A stretch of 64,000 nt of DNA from Succinatimonas sp. CAG:777 (GTDB lineage: Bacteria; Pseudomonadota; Gammaproteobacteria; Enterobacterales; Succinivibrionaceae): contig HF987925.1 in the NCBI GenBank assembly GCA_000431835.1, positions 21,788 through 85,787 on the forward strand. Reading direction: 5' to 3'. The position numbers and the translations under genes were made by a program. Positions 8,448 through 18,299 of this stretch are shown in pieces. The stretch's first letter is position 1. Each line of letters begins with the position of its first letter. The notes below the pieces were generated by a model. The model searched no databases, had not been told where the DNA came from, and worked only from the letters and a program-made list of their open reading frames with translations.

Positions 8448-10526
8448 ATGGATAAGCGTAATCAAAGGTCTTTAATTTATGCTATGGCACTTTTGATACT
8501 CTGTATCACAGGTGCCATCTTTGTGTTTGTATTCACAAGCATAAATGAATTGTCTTTATCTAAATTTCACGACAGATCATACGTACTTTATTCTGATAAA
8601 GGAAATGTACTAGCCTATACCTTAAGCAGTGACACCTCAGCACTTAGATTTAAAACCACCAAAGATGAGGTTTCAAAACTCTACATAAACATGCTCATAG
8701 CCAATGAGGATAAGCGCTTTTACTCTCACTTTGGAGTTGATCCGTTTTCAATTGTAAGAGCTGCTTTTTATAACTTTAGAAACCAGAATGTAGGCTCTGG
8801 AGCATCCACATTAGCCATGCAAGTAGCTAAAAGGCTTACTGGTCACAAAAGGACATATATTAACAAGGTAAAAGAAATGGTTCAGGCCATTTATTTAACC
8901 TTAAAATATAAAAGAGATGGTATCTTAACGCTTTACCTTACCCTTTCTCCTTTTGGAGGCAACATAGAAGGTGTAAAGGCAGCTTCATTAACCTGGTTCA
9001 ACCATTTACCAAATACCTTAACTCCATCTGAGGCAGCCTTACTTACAGCACTGCCAAGAGCACCAGAGCACATTCGCCCTGATAAAAATCCAAAATCAGC
9101 GCTTTATTACAAAAACGAGGTTCTAAAGCTTGCAAATAGGGCTTTTATAATCACAAAAGAGCAGCTAAATCTTTCTTTAAAAGAAGAGCTTCCACATAAG
9201 AGATTTACCATTAGACAAAATGCACTAACCTTTGGTAACTATGTATTCAATTTAAAAAAGAGCAATACTAAAACAGATTTTAAGGAATTGGATATCTTGC
9301 ATACCGATGATAAAGAGATCTTTTCAAGTCTTGATGACACTGTGCAGGATGAACTGAACCTTATCGCTGCAAAATTTGAGCAAAACTCAGATCCAAACTA
9401 TGTATTAAGTGCGATTGTCTTAGATGTAAAAAGTCACACTATTAAGGGAGTGCTAGGTTCTTCTTCAAACAAGAAGACTACTGTATGTTTACCTTTCAGA
9501 TTAAGATCGCCTGGTTCTTCGCTAAAACCTTTTGCCTATGCTTTTGCTATGGAAAAAGGAATGCTGCATCCAAATACGATTTTACATGACAATCAAAATC
9601 TGTATGGAACCTGGTCTCCTAACAACTTTAGCAGAAAATTTTGTGGCAACATCAGTGCTAAAAAGGCTCTTACTTATTCACTTAACATTCCCGCTTTAGA
9701 AGTGCTTAATTTAGTTGGAGCAAACAGTTTTTCTAAAAAATTCAATTTAAATGAACAGCTATTAAAATTCAGAAACAATAAAAGTGATCTTTCAATTGTT
9801 TTAGGCAGTGGCATCATCAATCTTTATAACTTGGCAAGGCTATATGCAATGTTAAATGAAGATGGTCTGATGCATGAATTTACATATAAGAACAAGTCTG
9901 ATATAAACTTACAAAAATACAGACTATTAACTAAAGACAGTGCCCGTGCTGTATTTGAAATCTTAAAAGAGACTCCAAGACCATACTTATATCCAGAGCA
10001 AAAGCTAATTTCTTATAAAACCGGTACAGCTTACGAGTTTACAGATGCTTTAGCTATAGGCTCATTAAACAATCTTACAGTGGCAGTCTCTATTAGTTCT
10101 CCGTACAATATAAAAGGAAACACTCACTACACAGGATATGACAGTGCGTCACCATACCTTTTTGAGATCTTATCAAAAAGCAAAACAGAGAAATTATATA
10201 AGGAAGACCTAAACTCGCCTTTATTAAATACTGCTCCTCCAACAGCTTTAAAAGAGCTTAATCTTACAAATCAAAGTCATGCTTTAAATCATGAGAAAAA
10301 GTTAGAAATTACCTTTCCAACAAACGGACAGACAGTGTCACCTGATAGCCATGGGAAAGTATACATAAAAACCAAAGGTCAAACAGGTGAGCTAATTATT
10401 ACTGTTAACAACGAGCAATTTGAGCAGCATTATTTTGAACCTAAAAGCGAAGGCTTTTACAGTATTACTGTTATAGATGAAGCTGGTCAAACAGATACAA
10501 CCAAAATAAAAGTAGAGTTTAGATAA
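8448..10526 (+). CDS. pbpC: Penicillin-binding protein 1C (bifunctional transglycosylase/transpeptidase)
   Basis: 692 residues. One N-terminal membrane anchor (about 10-30), then a GT51 glycosyltransferase domain with the catalytic ED motif (E87-D88 in EDKRFYSHFGVD) and GASTLAMQ. The transpeptidase domain has SSLK (nucleophile S357, K360), SLN (in YSLNIPALE) and KTG (524-526). The C-terminal 80 or so residues form the BiPBP_C beta domain found in PBP1C. It polymerises and crosslinks peptidoglycan on the periplasmic face. All catalytic motifs are intact. It follows the alpha-2-macroglobulin gene after 18 bp and is almost surely in the same transcript. Confidence 0.93.
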   Translation: MDKRNQRSLIYAMALLILCITGAIFVFVFTSINELSLSKFHDRSYVLYSDKGNVLAYTLSSDTSALRFKTTKDEVSKLYINMLIANEDKRFYSHFGVDPFSIVRAAFYNFRNQNVGSGASTLAMQVAKRLTGHKRTYINKVKEMVQAIYLTLKYKRDGILTLYLTLSPFGGNIEGVKAASLTWFNHLPNTLTPSEAALLTALPRAPEHIRPDKNPKSALYYKNEVLKLANRAFIITKEQLNLSLKEELPHKRFTIRQNALTFGNYVFNLKKSNTKTDFKELDILHTDDKEIFSSLDDTVQDELNLIAAKFEQNSDPNYVLSAIVLDVKSHTIKGVLGSSSNKKTTVCLPFRLRSPGSSLKPFAYAFAMEKGMLHPNTILHDNQNLYGTWSPNNFSRKFCGNISAKKALTYSLNIPALEVLNLVGANSFSKKFNLNEQLLKFRNNKSDLSIVLGSGIINLYNLARLYAMLNEDGLMHEFTYKNKSDINLQKYRLLTKDSARAVFEILKETPRPYLYPEQKLISYKTGTAYEFTDALAIGSLNNLTVAVSISSPYNIKGNTHYTGYDSASPYLFEILSKSKTEKLYKEDLNSPLLNTAPPTALKELNLTNQSHALNHEKKLEITFPTNGQTVSPDSHGKVYIKTKGQTGELIITVNNEQFEQHYFEPKSEGFYSITVIDEAGQTDTTKIKVEFR

Positions 10527-11004
10527 GCTGACGTCTAAATTTTAGATAATAAGATGTAAAGTAAGAAATGAGATAGTACGGCAACAAAGATGATTCTAGT
10601 GCTCTAATACTCGGAATAGACTTGCAACTTCAAAATACAAATATTCCGTACCACAGCTCTTATTAGCTGATAATTGTCACGTCTAGAGAATATTAATCAA
10701 CTCAGACTAGGCACATACTTTAAGCAGATCTACCTAAGATAATTTCTCAAAAATCGATACATATGATAGAAAAAGCAATTATATGGCATATCAAAACTTT
10801 AGTTGATGATCACAAATAAGTTTTGTATATATAGAAAAGCAAACGATGTGATACAATTTCTGCGTTACAAAATTAGCAACGGTGGTGCATTTTTACTAAT
10901 TTGGTCACCCACAGTTTGGTAAATTAGAACCATCAAATAAACAGAGGCTTTCACTTACCTCTGTTTATCGTTGTGATGATATTTCATCATTTTCAAGACA
11001 TTAT
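10527..11004. other. 478-bp intergenic region between pbpC and thiH
   Basis: No ORF or RNA gene was recognised. The stretch holds two overlapping inverted repeats: gtacgg (10576-10581) with ccgtac (10646-10651), and cggaata (10612-10618) with tattccg (10642-10648). They share bases, so the two pairings exclude each other. Nearer thiH lies a strong hairpin, listed separately. It may be a decayed region or the leader/tail of converging transcripts. Confidence 0.5.
10938..10967. terminator. Bidirectional terminator between pbpC and thiH
   Basis: Perfect 10-bp stem (taaacagagg / cctctgttta) around a 10-nt loop, lying between two convergent operons. There is no long T run on either side, so it may be a weak intrinsic terminator or an mRNA-stabilising stem. 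Confidence 0.55.
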
Positions 11005-12129
11005 CTAAACAGCTTTAAAGTAGGTTGCTGAGGCATTATGGAATACAGCATCAAAACCGCTCTTTTCCATTGCAGCTACAACTTCATCAACAGTTCTGTC
11101 GTCATTGATAGTCCACTGCTCAAGGTATTTCCCCTTATGAGCATAACCACCAGGCTCTGTTGAGGAACCAGCTGATACAGCTGTAATACCAATAGGCAGA
11201 ATTAAGTCTCTAAATGAAGCACTCTCTCTTGTTGAGATAGTAAGATCAAGTTCGTTATCAAAGATTCTCCATGCACTTATGATTTGAACTAATTTAGCAT
11301 CATCAACTGGAGAATGAGGCTGATAGCCTCCTTGAGCAGGTCTTAGACGAGGGAAAGAAATTGAAAGAGCGGTCTTCCAATAATGATCTCTCATGTATAA
11401 CACATGCATAGCTAAAGCACAGAGATCAACTTTCCAGTCATATAGACCTAAAAGTGCGCCCATGCCAACCTTATCAATACCAGCCTGACCTAATCTGTCT
11501 GGAGTTTCCATTCTAAAGCGCATATCAGCTTTCTTGCCTCCTAGGTGAACCTGCTTATAGCAACCTGGATGGTAAGTTTCCTGATAAACAGAAACAGCAT
11601 CTAAACCTAAAGTCTTTAACTCAGCATATTCCTCTGTCTCTAAAGGCTGAACTTCCATTTGCAGGTAATCAGCATATTTTTTAGTAAGCGGTAACACTTC
11701 TCTAAAATATGGCATGCCTGCTCTATGAGAGTTCTCACCTGAGACTAACAGGATATTGGTATATCCCATTTTATTCATTGCCTGCAATTCTTCTTCAATT
11801 TCTTGCATTGTAAGAACTACACGCTTGAACTTATTCATTACAGAGAACCCACAGTAAACACACTTGTTGTTACACAGGTTAGTAAGGTATAAAGGCAAAT
11901 ACATATTTACACAGCGACCAAATCTCTTTCTAGTTAACTGTGTAGCCTCTTGTACCATCACATCAAGATAATGTTTTCTGGCATTTTCACTGATTAGAGC
12001 AGCGAAATCATCAACGGTGCGAGGAGTAGTTTTATAAATTGCTCTTTCAACATCTGCATCAGTTCTTGAATCAACCAATGAGACAAACTTGTCTACATCA
12101 ATTTTTGACAGCTCATCATAAAAACTCAT
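11005..12129 (-). CDS. thiH: 2-iminoacetate synthase ThiH (radical SAM tyrosine lyase)
   Basis: 374 residues. Cleaves tyrosine to dehydroglycine (2-iminoacetate) and p-cresol to supply the glycine unit of the thiamine thiazole; an oxygen-sensitive alternative to ThiO. The radical SAM CxxxCxxC cluster is C86-NNK-C90-VY-C93 and the C-terminal biotin/thiamine-synthase-associated domain is present. Last gene of the thi operon, one base after thiG. Use of ThiH rather than ThiO fits an anaerobic or facultatively anaerobic lifestyle. Confidence 0.95.
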   Translation of the reverse strand: MSFYDELSKIDVDKFVSLVDSRTDADVERAIYKTTPRTVDDFAALISENARKHYLDVMVQEATQLTRKRFGRCVNMYLPLYLTNLCNNKCVYCGFSVMNKFKRVVLTMQEIEEELQAMNKMGYTNILLVSGENSHRAGMPYFREVLPLTKKYADYLQMEVQPLETEEYAELKTLGLDAVSVYQETYHPGCYKQVHLGGKKADMRFRMETPDRLGQAGIDKVGMGALLGLYDWKVDLCALAMHVLYMRDHYWKTALSISFPRLRPAQGGYQPHSPVDDAKLVQIISAWRIFDNELDLTISTRESASFRDLILPIGITAVSAGSSTEPGGYAHKGKYLEQWTINDDRTVDEVVAAMEKSGFDAVFHNASATYFKAV

Positions 12130-12130
12130 C

Positions 12131-12913
12131 TTATTTCATAGCCTCTTTTAAGAATGCTTCCATTGGAGATGTTGCAACTGCTGATTGAGCCTTAACAGCT
12201 AGACCTGCTTCAAAAGCTGTTCTACCTGCCTCTTGAGCTAACTTAAAGGCATGAGACATAGCCACAGGATCACGAGAAGCTGCAATTGCGGTGTTTACCA
12301 TTACAGCATCAGCACCTAATTCAAAGGCTAAGGCTGCATCAGATGGAGCACCAATTCCAGCATCAACAATTACAGGTACATGTGACTGAGCAATAATGAT
12401 CTCCAGCATAGCCTTAGTCTCTAGACCTTTAGCAGAACCAATAGGAGCTCCTAAAGGCATTACAGCGCTAACTCCGATATCCTCTAAGCGACGAGCTAAT
12501 ACAGGATCAGCCTGAATATAAGGAAAAACCTTAAAGCCATCTTTAACTAACTCTTCACATGCTTTAAAAGTTTCTACAGGATCTGGTAGCAGGTATCTTA
12601 CATCAGGATGAATTTCAACTTTAACCCAATCTGTACCTAAAGCTTCACGAGCTAATTGCGCAGCAAAGATTGCTTCACGGCTGTTTTTAGCACCTGAGGT
12701 ATTAGGCATTAGAGTAATACCTAAGTCTTTTAATGGCTTTACGATTTCATCAGTATGATTTTTGGTATCTACTCTTTTTACAGCCATAGTCGCAATCTGA
12801 GCACCTGATGCTTTAGCTGAAGCTGTTAACACTTCCCCTGATGCATACTTACCTGTACCAATGATAAGTCTGTTCTCAAACTCTTGACCTGCTAATACTA
12901 ATTTTTCTGTCAT
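12131..12913 (-). CDS. thiG: Thiazole synthase ThiG
   Basis: 260 residues, TIM-barrel enzyme that condenses deoxyxylulose 5-phosphate, iminoacetate and the sulfur from ThiS thiocarboxylate into the thiazole phosphate. The imine-forming Lys lies in MAVKRVD near residue 46, and the phosphate-binding [19 protein letters not shown] region near 190-205 is intact. Directly between thiS (2-bp gap) and thiH. Length equals E. coli ThiG (256). Confidence 0.95.
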   Translation of the reverse strand: MTEKLVLAGQEFENRLIIGTGKYASGEVLTASAKASGAQIATMAVKRVDTKNHTDEIVKPLKDLGITLMPNTSGAKNSREAIFAAQLAREALGTDWVKVEIHPDVRYLLPDPVETFKACEELVKDGFKVFPYIQADPVLARRLEDIGVSAVMPLGAPIGSAKGLETKAMLEIIIAQSHVPVIVDAGIGAPSDAALAFELGADAVMVNTAIAASRDPVAMSHAFKLAQEAGRTAFEAGLAVKAQSAVATSPMEAFLKEAMK

Positions 12914-12915
12914 TT

Positions 12916-13119
12916 CTAACCACCTGAAACCATATTAAACACATCTACTGACATACCATCTTTTAATTCAAAGGTGTCAAAATCAGCTTTTTTAACAATT
13001 TTTTCATCAACAGCTACTGCCACGCCCTCGCGTGAAAGTTGTTTTGACTGAAGGAACTCATTAAGGGTTATGCCCTCTTTTAACTCTATATTTTCTTGTT
13101 GATTGTAGTGAATTATCAT
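12916..13119 (-). CDS. thiS: Sulfur carrier protein ThiS
   Basis: 67-residue ubiquitin-like protein ending in the required Gly-Gly (MVSGG). The C-terminal carboxylate is adenylated and converted to a thiocarboxylate that feeds sulfur to ThiG. The ThiF adenylyltransferase that normally does this is not encoded in this operon, so activation must rely on a ThiF- or MoeB-like enzyme elsewhere. Confidence 0.93.
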   Translation of the reverse strand: MIIHYNQQENIELKEGITLNEFLQSKQLSREGVAVAVDEKIVKKADFDTFELKDGMSVDVFNMVSGG

Positions 13120-13133
13120 AGCAAGTTACTCCG

Positions 13134-14645
13134 TTATTCCTTATCACCACCATTTCCACATAAAGCTAACCATTGCTTGGTTGTTTCATCTGGATCATCT
13201 GCTTTAGTAATTCCTGTAATTAAAGCTACAGAGCCTACATTAGAGGCAATTACGTCTTTTACATTAAAGAGTTTGATGCCACCAATTGCCACAGTAGGAA
13301 CACTGTCTTTTATCAGATCCTGTTCTACTGAGAGCTTAAAACAGCCCTGAGGCTTGGATGGCATAACCTTTGAATTTGTCGGGAATATATGGCCTAATGC
13401 TATATAAGATGGATGCAACTGATAGGCTTTTAGCATTTCATAGCTACCATGAGTTGATACACCTAAGCGAAGACCTGCTTTTCTAATTTTCTCAATATCA
13501 GCATCACGCAGATCTTCCATACCCAAATGAACACCATAAGCATGAGCCATAATTGCCAATTCATAGTGATCATCAATAAAGAGACGTACTTTATTGGCAT
13601 CACAAAATTCAACTGCTTCACTTATCTTTTCAAAAAGCTTTGGATCACTTTTATCTTTGATACGCAGCTGAATGGTTCTTACTCCATCTTTTACAAGTCT
13701 TTTAATCCAGTCAACTGAATCTACAACTGGATATAAACCTAGTTTTATTGGACAGGAAGGAAATGGCTTTGATGTTTCAGGGAAGCCATCTTCAAAAACT
13801 TCAGGCATTAACGACATATCATTTACTAAGCCATTATGTCCAATAGGAGGTCTTTCTTTTAGAGCATCGACATCATCAAGAGTTAAAGCAGGATGCTTAA
13901 TTCCTGAATATACATAAGCCTTAGCAAGGACCGCTGCATCATGGAAAGCAAATTTATTTGCAACTAAGGCTGCAAGTGCTGAGGATAACGCACAGCCACC
14001 TCCATGAGCACCTTTACCTTCAATGTATGAATGCTTCATGGTAAAAGCAACAAAATCAGATACGAAAGTGTCTTCAGCATCTTTAGACAAGATGTTGTGA
14101 CCTCCTTTAATGATGACAGCACGAGCACCTTTATCAATAAAGAATTGAGCTAGCTTTTTTGTACCTTCATTTTTTAACTTCTCCTCATCCCATGAAGCTA
14201 AAGTTAATGCTTCTGGAAGATTAGGAGTAAAGATAGAGACTAATGGCAAGATCTCATCTAATCTTTGCTTTAAATCAACACTGTTAAGATCACCTGCTGT
14301 GCCACACAACACAGGATCCCAAACTACAGGCACGTCTTTAAACGTTGTCTTTAAAGCATCTAAAAGTATGGTAAGTAAATTGTCATCACTGATTAAACCT
14401 ACCTTAATGGCATCAATATGATCCCAATCAGATGAAGCTAATGACAAAGTCTCTTTGAAAATCTCTTCATCTGTTGCCTTAACTTTGGTAATGGTCTTTA
14501 AAGACTGACAGGTTAACGCACTGACACAAGGTAGAGCAAAGGCCATATTATCGTAAACAGTAATACAGTCTGCAGTAATTCCCGCACCTCCGCCTGAATC
14601 AAGTCCAGCTACCACCAAAACCTTTGGTCTTTCATTATTTAGCAT
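13134..14645 (-). CDS. thiDE: Fused ThiD-ThiE: HMP-phosphate kinase / thiamine-phosphate synthase
   Basis: 503 residues carrying two consecutive enzymes. Residues 1-270 are ThiD (hydroxymethylpyrimidine/phosphomethylpyrimidine kinase), with AGLDSGGGAGITAD near the N-terminus and GGHNILS and GKGAHGGGCALSSALAA toward the end of the domain. Residues about 300-500 are ThiE, which joins HMP-PP with thiazole phosphate: QLRIKDKS, FIDDHYELA and VALITGITKA are recognisable. The usual HLGQEDL of ThiE reads HLGMEDL here. Both active sites otherwise look complete. The ATG overlaps the end of thiC by 11 bp, implying translational coupling. Confidence 0.93.
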   Translation of the reverse strand: MLNNERPKVLVVAGLDSGGGAGITADCITVYDNMAFALPCVSALTCQSLKTITKVKATDEEIFKETLSLASSDWDHIDAIKVGLISDDNLLTILLDALKTTFKDVPVVWDPVLCGTAGDLNSVDLKQRLDEILPLVSIFTPNLPEALTLASWDEEKLKNEGTKKLAQFFIDKGARAVIIKGGHNILSKDAEDTFVSDFVAFTMKHSYIEGKGAHGGGCALSSALAALVANKFAFHDAAVLAKAYVYSGIKHPALTLDDVDALKERPPIGHNGLVNDMSLMPEVFEDGFPETSKPFPSCPIKLGLYPVVDSVDWIKRLVKDGVRTIQLRIKDKSDPKLFEKISEAVEFCDANKVRLFIDDHYELAIMAHAYGVHLGMEDLRDADIEKIRKAGLRLGVSTHGSYEMLKAYQLHPSYIALGHIFPTNSKVMPSKPQGCFKLSVEQDLIKDSVPTVAIGGIKLFNVKDVIASNVGSVALITGITKADDPDETTKQWLALCGNGGDKE

Positions 14646-16191
14646 TGTATTTTGCCTGTAACTTACGGTTTAAACGAATAGGACAGAATCTTGGTCCGCA
14701 CATTGAGCAGAAAGCTGGCTCATGAGAGTTAGCACACTCTTCAGGCATCTGTGCTCTCCAGACATCATAAGCATTCTGAGGATCTAAAGATAATGCAAAC
14801 TGGTCATACCATCTAAAGTCAGCACGAGCTTTGGCCATAGCATCATCACGAAGCTTGGCACCAGGTAAATTCTTAGCTAAGTCGGCTGCATGAGCTGCCA
14901 GTTTGTAGGTAATAAGCCCTGTCTTAACATCCTGCTCTGTAGGTAGTGCTAAGTGCTCAGCAGGAGTTACATAGCAAAGCATTGCAGTACCAAATGAAGC
15001 AATCATAGAACCACCGATTGCAGATGTAATATGATCATAACCTGGAGCAATATCAGTTACTAAAGGTCCTAAAGTATAGAATGGAGCCTTGTTACAGAAT
15101 TTTTCCTGTAACTCCTGATTCTCATAAACCTTATTCATAGGCACATGACCTGGACCTTCAATAAAGCATTGAACACCAGCATCAAAACAGCGTTTAGCAA
15201 GCTTACCTATGTTCTCTAATTCACCATATTGAGCTTTATCACAAGCATCTGAGATACAGCCAGGACGCAGACCATCACCTAAAGATAAAGCAACATCATA
15301 GTCATGGCAGATTTCAATTAATTCATCAAAGTGCTCATAAGCCATGTTTTCACTGTCAGTTCTCATCATGGCGCTTGCCATAATAGAGCCTCCGCGTGAA
15401 ACAATGCCTAAAATTCTTTTAGCTGCATGAGGTAGCAGATCTTTTAATAATCCAGCATGAATTGTGAAATAATCAACACCCTGACGAGCCTGATCGATTA
15501 CGGTGTCGCGGAATAGCTCCCAGGTTAATAAATTAACATCACCATGAGCTCTGTCTAGTGCTTCATAAACAGGAACAGTTCCAATAGGAACAGGAGATGC
15601 TCTTAAAATTGCGCTTCTTAAACCACCTAAATCATCAATACCAGTTGATAAATCCATCACGGTGTCAGCGCCAAATTTTAAGGACAAACGTAACTTTTTA
15701 ATTTCCTCATCAAAACCTGACGATAATGATGAAGCACCGATATTGGCATTTACTTTTACAGAGAAATGTTTGCCGATAATCATAGGCTCGCATTCTGTGT
15801 GATTGATATTAGCAGGAATTACAGCTGTACCTTTAGCAAGCTCTTCTCTTACATCATCAGGGCTAAAAGGCATATCGCCATCGCTTTTATAAGATTCACG
15901 AATAGCAACGTACTCCATATGGGGAGTGATTTCGCCTGCTTTTGCTCTTTCTAAAATGGTCTTTTTAACTTTTCTAGCATCGCCGTCGATTACATACGGA
16001 GCATAGGTCTCTGAAACCTTAGGTAGGGTTTTGGCATTAACATCAGGACCTTCTACGGTTGATACCAAGACACTATCGCCATTTGAAAGATTTATCTTAT
16101 TAAAAGGAACTTTAATCAGAGGAGAGCTACCCTGAATAGAGATGCGTTCAATATCAGGAGTAAAAATCTTATTGGTAGTTAGGTGGGCCAT
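14635..16191 (-). CDS. thiC: Phosphomethylpyrimidine synthase ThiC
   Basis: 518 residues. Radical SAM enzyme converting aminoimidazole ribotide to hydroxymethylpyrimidine phosphate. The unusual C-terminal cluster motif CSMCGPRFC gives C495, C498 and C503. Core motifs such as GADTVMDLSTG, GTVPVYEAL and EGPGHVPMN are intact. It is shorter than E. coli ThiC (about 630) because the N-terminal domain is reduced, as in many bacteria. First gene of the operon, with a TPP riboswitch 50 bp upstream. A purine-rich AAGAGA precedes the ATG and could be the site the riboswitch hides. Confidence 0.95.
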   Translation of the reverse strand: MAHLTTNKIFTPDIERISIQGSSPLIKVPFNKINLSNGDSVLVSTVEGPDVNAKTLPKVSETYAPYVIDGDARKVKKTILERAKAGEITPHMEYVAIRESYKSDGDMPFSPDDVREELAKGTAVIPANINHTECEPMIIGKHFSVKVNANIGASSLSSGFDEEIKKLRLSLKFGADTVMDLSTGIDDLGGLRSAILRASPVPIGTVPVYEALDRAHGDVNLLTWELFRDTVIDQARQGVDYFTIHAGLLKDLLPHAAKRILGIVSRGGSIMASAMMRTDSENMAYEHFDELIEICHDYDVALSLGDGLRPGCISDACDKAQYGELENIGKLAKRCFDAGVQCFIEGPGHVPMNKVYENQELQEKFCNKAPFYTLGPLVTDIAPGYDHITSAIGGSMIASFGTAMLCYVTPAEHLALPTEQDVKTGLITYKLAAHAADLAKNLPGAKLRDDAMAKARADFRWYDQFALSLDPQNAYDVWRAQMPEECANSHEPAFCSMCGPRFCPIRLNRKLQAKYNAK

Positions 16192-16240
16192 TTTGCACGT
16201 CTCTTATAAGTAATTGGAATACTTGCGTGCCGAAATGAAC

Positions 16241-16325
16241 CTTGTTCCCTACGCCAGCATTAACTGGATCAGGTAGTAACGGATTCTGTTAAAAACAGTC
16301 TCAGCCTTAAAGGCACTCCGACAAG
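16241..16325 (-). promoter_or_regulatory. TPP riboswitch (THI element) upstream of thiC
   Basis: Read on the minus strand, the segment has the P1 pair cttgt (16325-16321) with acaag (16245-16241), the conserved ctgagac, the cctgatc and the gctggcgtaggga elements of the THI box in the right order. It binds thiamine pyrophosphate and switches expression off. No hairpin with a U-run follows before the thiC start, so control of translation initiation is more likely than termination (inference). Confidence 0.95.
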
Positions 16326-16429
16326 CACAATTATTATCTAACTAAAATGTTTACATTACAACAGTAAATTGCATAATTCCGTATTGAAGCTTTAATCCGA
16401 TCTCTAAAAAAAATTATGCAATGTAAAGG

Positions 16430-17221
16430 TTAACACTTACTGTTTTGATTTTCTAAGATCTTGTTGATCCTCTCAAGATCTTCTTTAGTATCTACACCAG
16501 TCTCAGGGGGATTTAAAGCAACTCCTACGGCAATAGACATACCATTTTCCATAAGTCTTAACTGCTCTAAAGATTCACTCTTTTCAAGTGTGGTTTGAGC
16601 CATCTTAGAATACTTTAGAACAGTACCTGCTTTATAGGCATAAATACCGATGTGATGGTAGTGATCAAAGCAAAGAGAAGTAATATCTTTTTGCTTAAAG
16701 TTCTCTCGCTCGTATGGAATAGGAGCACGACTGAAGTAAAGAGCTTTTCTGTTCTTATCAAAAACAACCTTCACACAATTTGGATCAAAGACATCTTCTA
16801 CATTGTCAATCTTAAAGCATAAGGTTGACATATCAGCTTTTGAGCTTTCTAAAAGAGTTGCTACCTGTTTAATGTGCTCTGGGTTAATTAAAGGTTCATC
16901 ACCCTGCACATTTACAATGATAGTCTCAGGATCAATCTGCATTTTTTCAATCATCTGAGCTAATCTGTCTGTACCACAGTTACAATCTGTTGAAGTCATG
17001 CAGACACGTACTTTATCCATACCCTCTAATACTGATTCAACACGCTCATCATCAATGCAGGCTACAACCATCTTTGCATCAGACTTTAATGCCTGCATGC
17101 AAACACGTTTAATCATGGGAATGCCACCTACTAGTACTAATGGCTTGCCAGGAAATCTAGTTGAAGCATAACGAGCTGGAATTGCTACGATGTATTCTGA
17201 CTTATTCTTACAACAGGACAT
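16430..17221 (-). CDS. kdsB: 3-deoxy-manno-octulosonate cytidylyltransferase KdsB
   Basis: 263 residues. Activates Kdo as CMP-Kdo for the inner core of lipopolysaccharide. The N-terminal AIPARYASTRFPGKPL nucleotide-binding motif, VNVQGDEPLI (metal-binding Asp) and HHIGIYAYK are all present; family length is about 250. The extra N-terminal MSCCKNKSEY is a short unremarkable extension. Last gene of the truB-lipoprotein-lpxK-kdsB run, 55 bp after lpxK. Confidence 0.95.
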   Translation of the reverse strand: MSCCKNKSEYIVAIPARYASTRFPGKPLVLVGGIPMIKRVCMQALKSDAKMVVACIDDERVESVLEGMDKVRVCMTSTDCNCGTDRLAQMIEKMQIDPETIIVNVQGDEPLINPEHIKQVATLLESSKADMSTLCFKIDNVEDVFDPNCVKVVFDKNRKALYFSRAPIPYERENFKQKDITSLCFDHYHHIGIYAYKAGTVLKYSKMAQTTLEKSESLEQLRLMENGMSIAVGVALNPPETGVDTKEDLERINKILENQNSKC

Positions 17222-17276
17222 AAAATTATCTACCTTCGTTACTTGAGATTAGTTCACTGTGATTAGCAACCTAATC

Positions 17277-18299
17277 TTACTTACCTAGTGATTTAATCTT
17301 TTCATTAAGCGATTCAAAAAAAGACTCTGGAAGTACTGCTTCAATATTTAAAACATATAAATTATCAAGATTCAGATGAGCATATTTAACTGCATCTTTA
17401 GAGGTCATGACCACAGGGTGCAACAATGAGTGTGCTTTTAAAACCTCTTTATCAACCTTTTTATGATCACCTACATCGATAGTATCAACAACACAGAAAT
17501 CACATTGCTTTAGAGTATCGTAAAAACGCTTTGGATTGCCAATACCAGCGAGTGCGCAGACGTCACAGCCTTTTTGTAAATAGTCAGTTTCACTGTCAAT
17601 TTTAGCGAAAGCCTTAAGACTTACTACTGGTTTTGGTACTAAAGTCATAGAGGTATAGTTAAGATTATGACTAATACCGTTTACTATCACAAAATCTGCT
17701 TTATCTAAATGCCACTTACCTTCACGTAAGGGACCTGCTGGCAGTAACAGTCCATTACCTAAGAGTCTTTTACCATCTAATACAATAATCTCAATATCTC
17801 TGTCTAAAGAGTAGTGTTGCAAGCCATCATCGGTCACGATGACATCACAACCTAAGTGCTCTAAATATTGAGCACCTCTTTCTCTTAGAGGATCGACAGC
17901 TACAACAGCGCTATCGCCAACTGACATCTTAATTAAAAGAGGCTCATCACCACATTGTTTTACATCAGTAGTTGTATTGACTGTAAGAGGGTAGCACTCA
18001 GCTTTACCGCGATAGCCTCTTGAGATTAAACCAGGCTTATAACCTAACTCTTTTAGCTTTAGTAAAAGAGCAATACATAGAGGAGTTTTACCGGTACCAC
18101 CTACAGAGATACCGCCTACAACAATGACAGGTGTTTTTAATTTAGTTTTTTTAAAGAACCCATTATTATAACATTTGCGTCTTACAGAAGTGATAGCTCC
18201 AAACAGAGCTGTAAAAGGTAAGAGAGGTGCTACAGCTAGGATATTTTTGAAGCTTAATTTTTGATACCAGACTTTATCTTCAAAAGACATATTAACCAT
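17277..18299 (-). CDS. lpxK: Tetraacyldisaccharide 4'-kinase LpxK
   Basis: 340 residues. Phosphorylates the lipid A disaccharide at the 4' position on the inner face of the cytoplasmic membrane. A membrane-associated N-terminal segment (about 17-35) is followed by the Walker A-type GGISVGGTGKTPL and by the DDGLQHYSL motif with catalytic Asp. The first 8 bp overlap the preceding lipoprotein gene; a second Met four codons in (18290) is an alternative start. Paired with kdsB as is common in gammaproteobacteria, here without msbA. Confidence 0.94.
   Translation of the reverse strand: MVNMSFEDKVWYQKLSFKNILAVAPLLPFTALFGAITSVRRKCYNNGFFKKTKLKTPVIVVGGISVGGTGKTPLCIALLLKLKELGYKPGLISRGYRGKAECYPLTVNTTTDVKQCGDEPLLIKMSVGDSAVVAVDPLRERGAQYLEHLGCDVIVTDDGLQHYSLDRDIEIIVLDGKRLLGNGLLLPAGPLREGKWHLDKADFVIVNGISHNLNYTSMTLVPKPVVSLKAFAKIDSETDYLQKGCDVCALAGIGNPKRFYDTLKQCDFCVVDTIDVGDHKKVDKEVLKAHSLLHPVVMTSKDAVKYAHLNLDNLYVLNIEAVLPESFFESLNEKIKSLGK

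Noticed and set aside
13096..13917. Plus-strand ORFs in the thiDE region
   Set aside because: Antisense shadows of a well-conserved fused enzyme.
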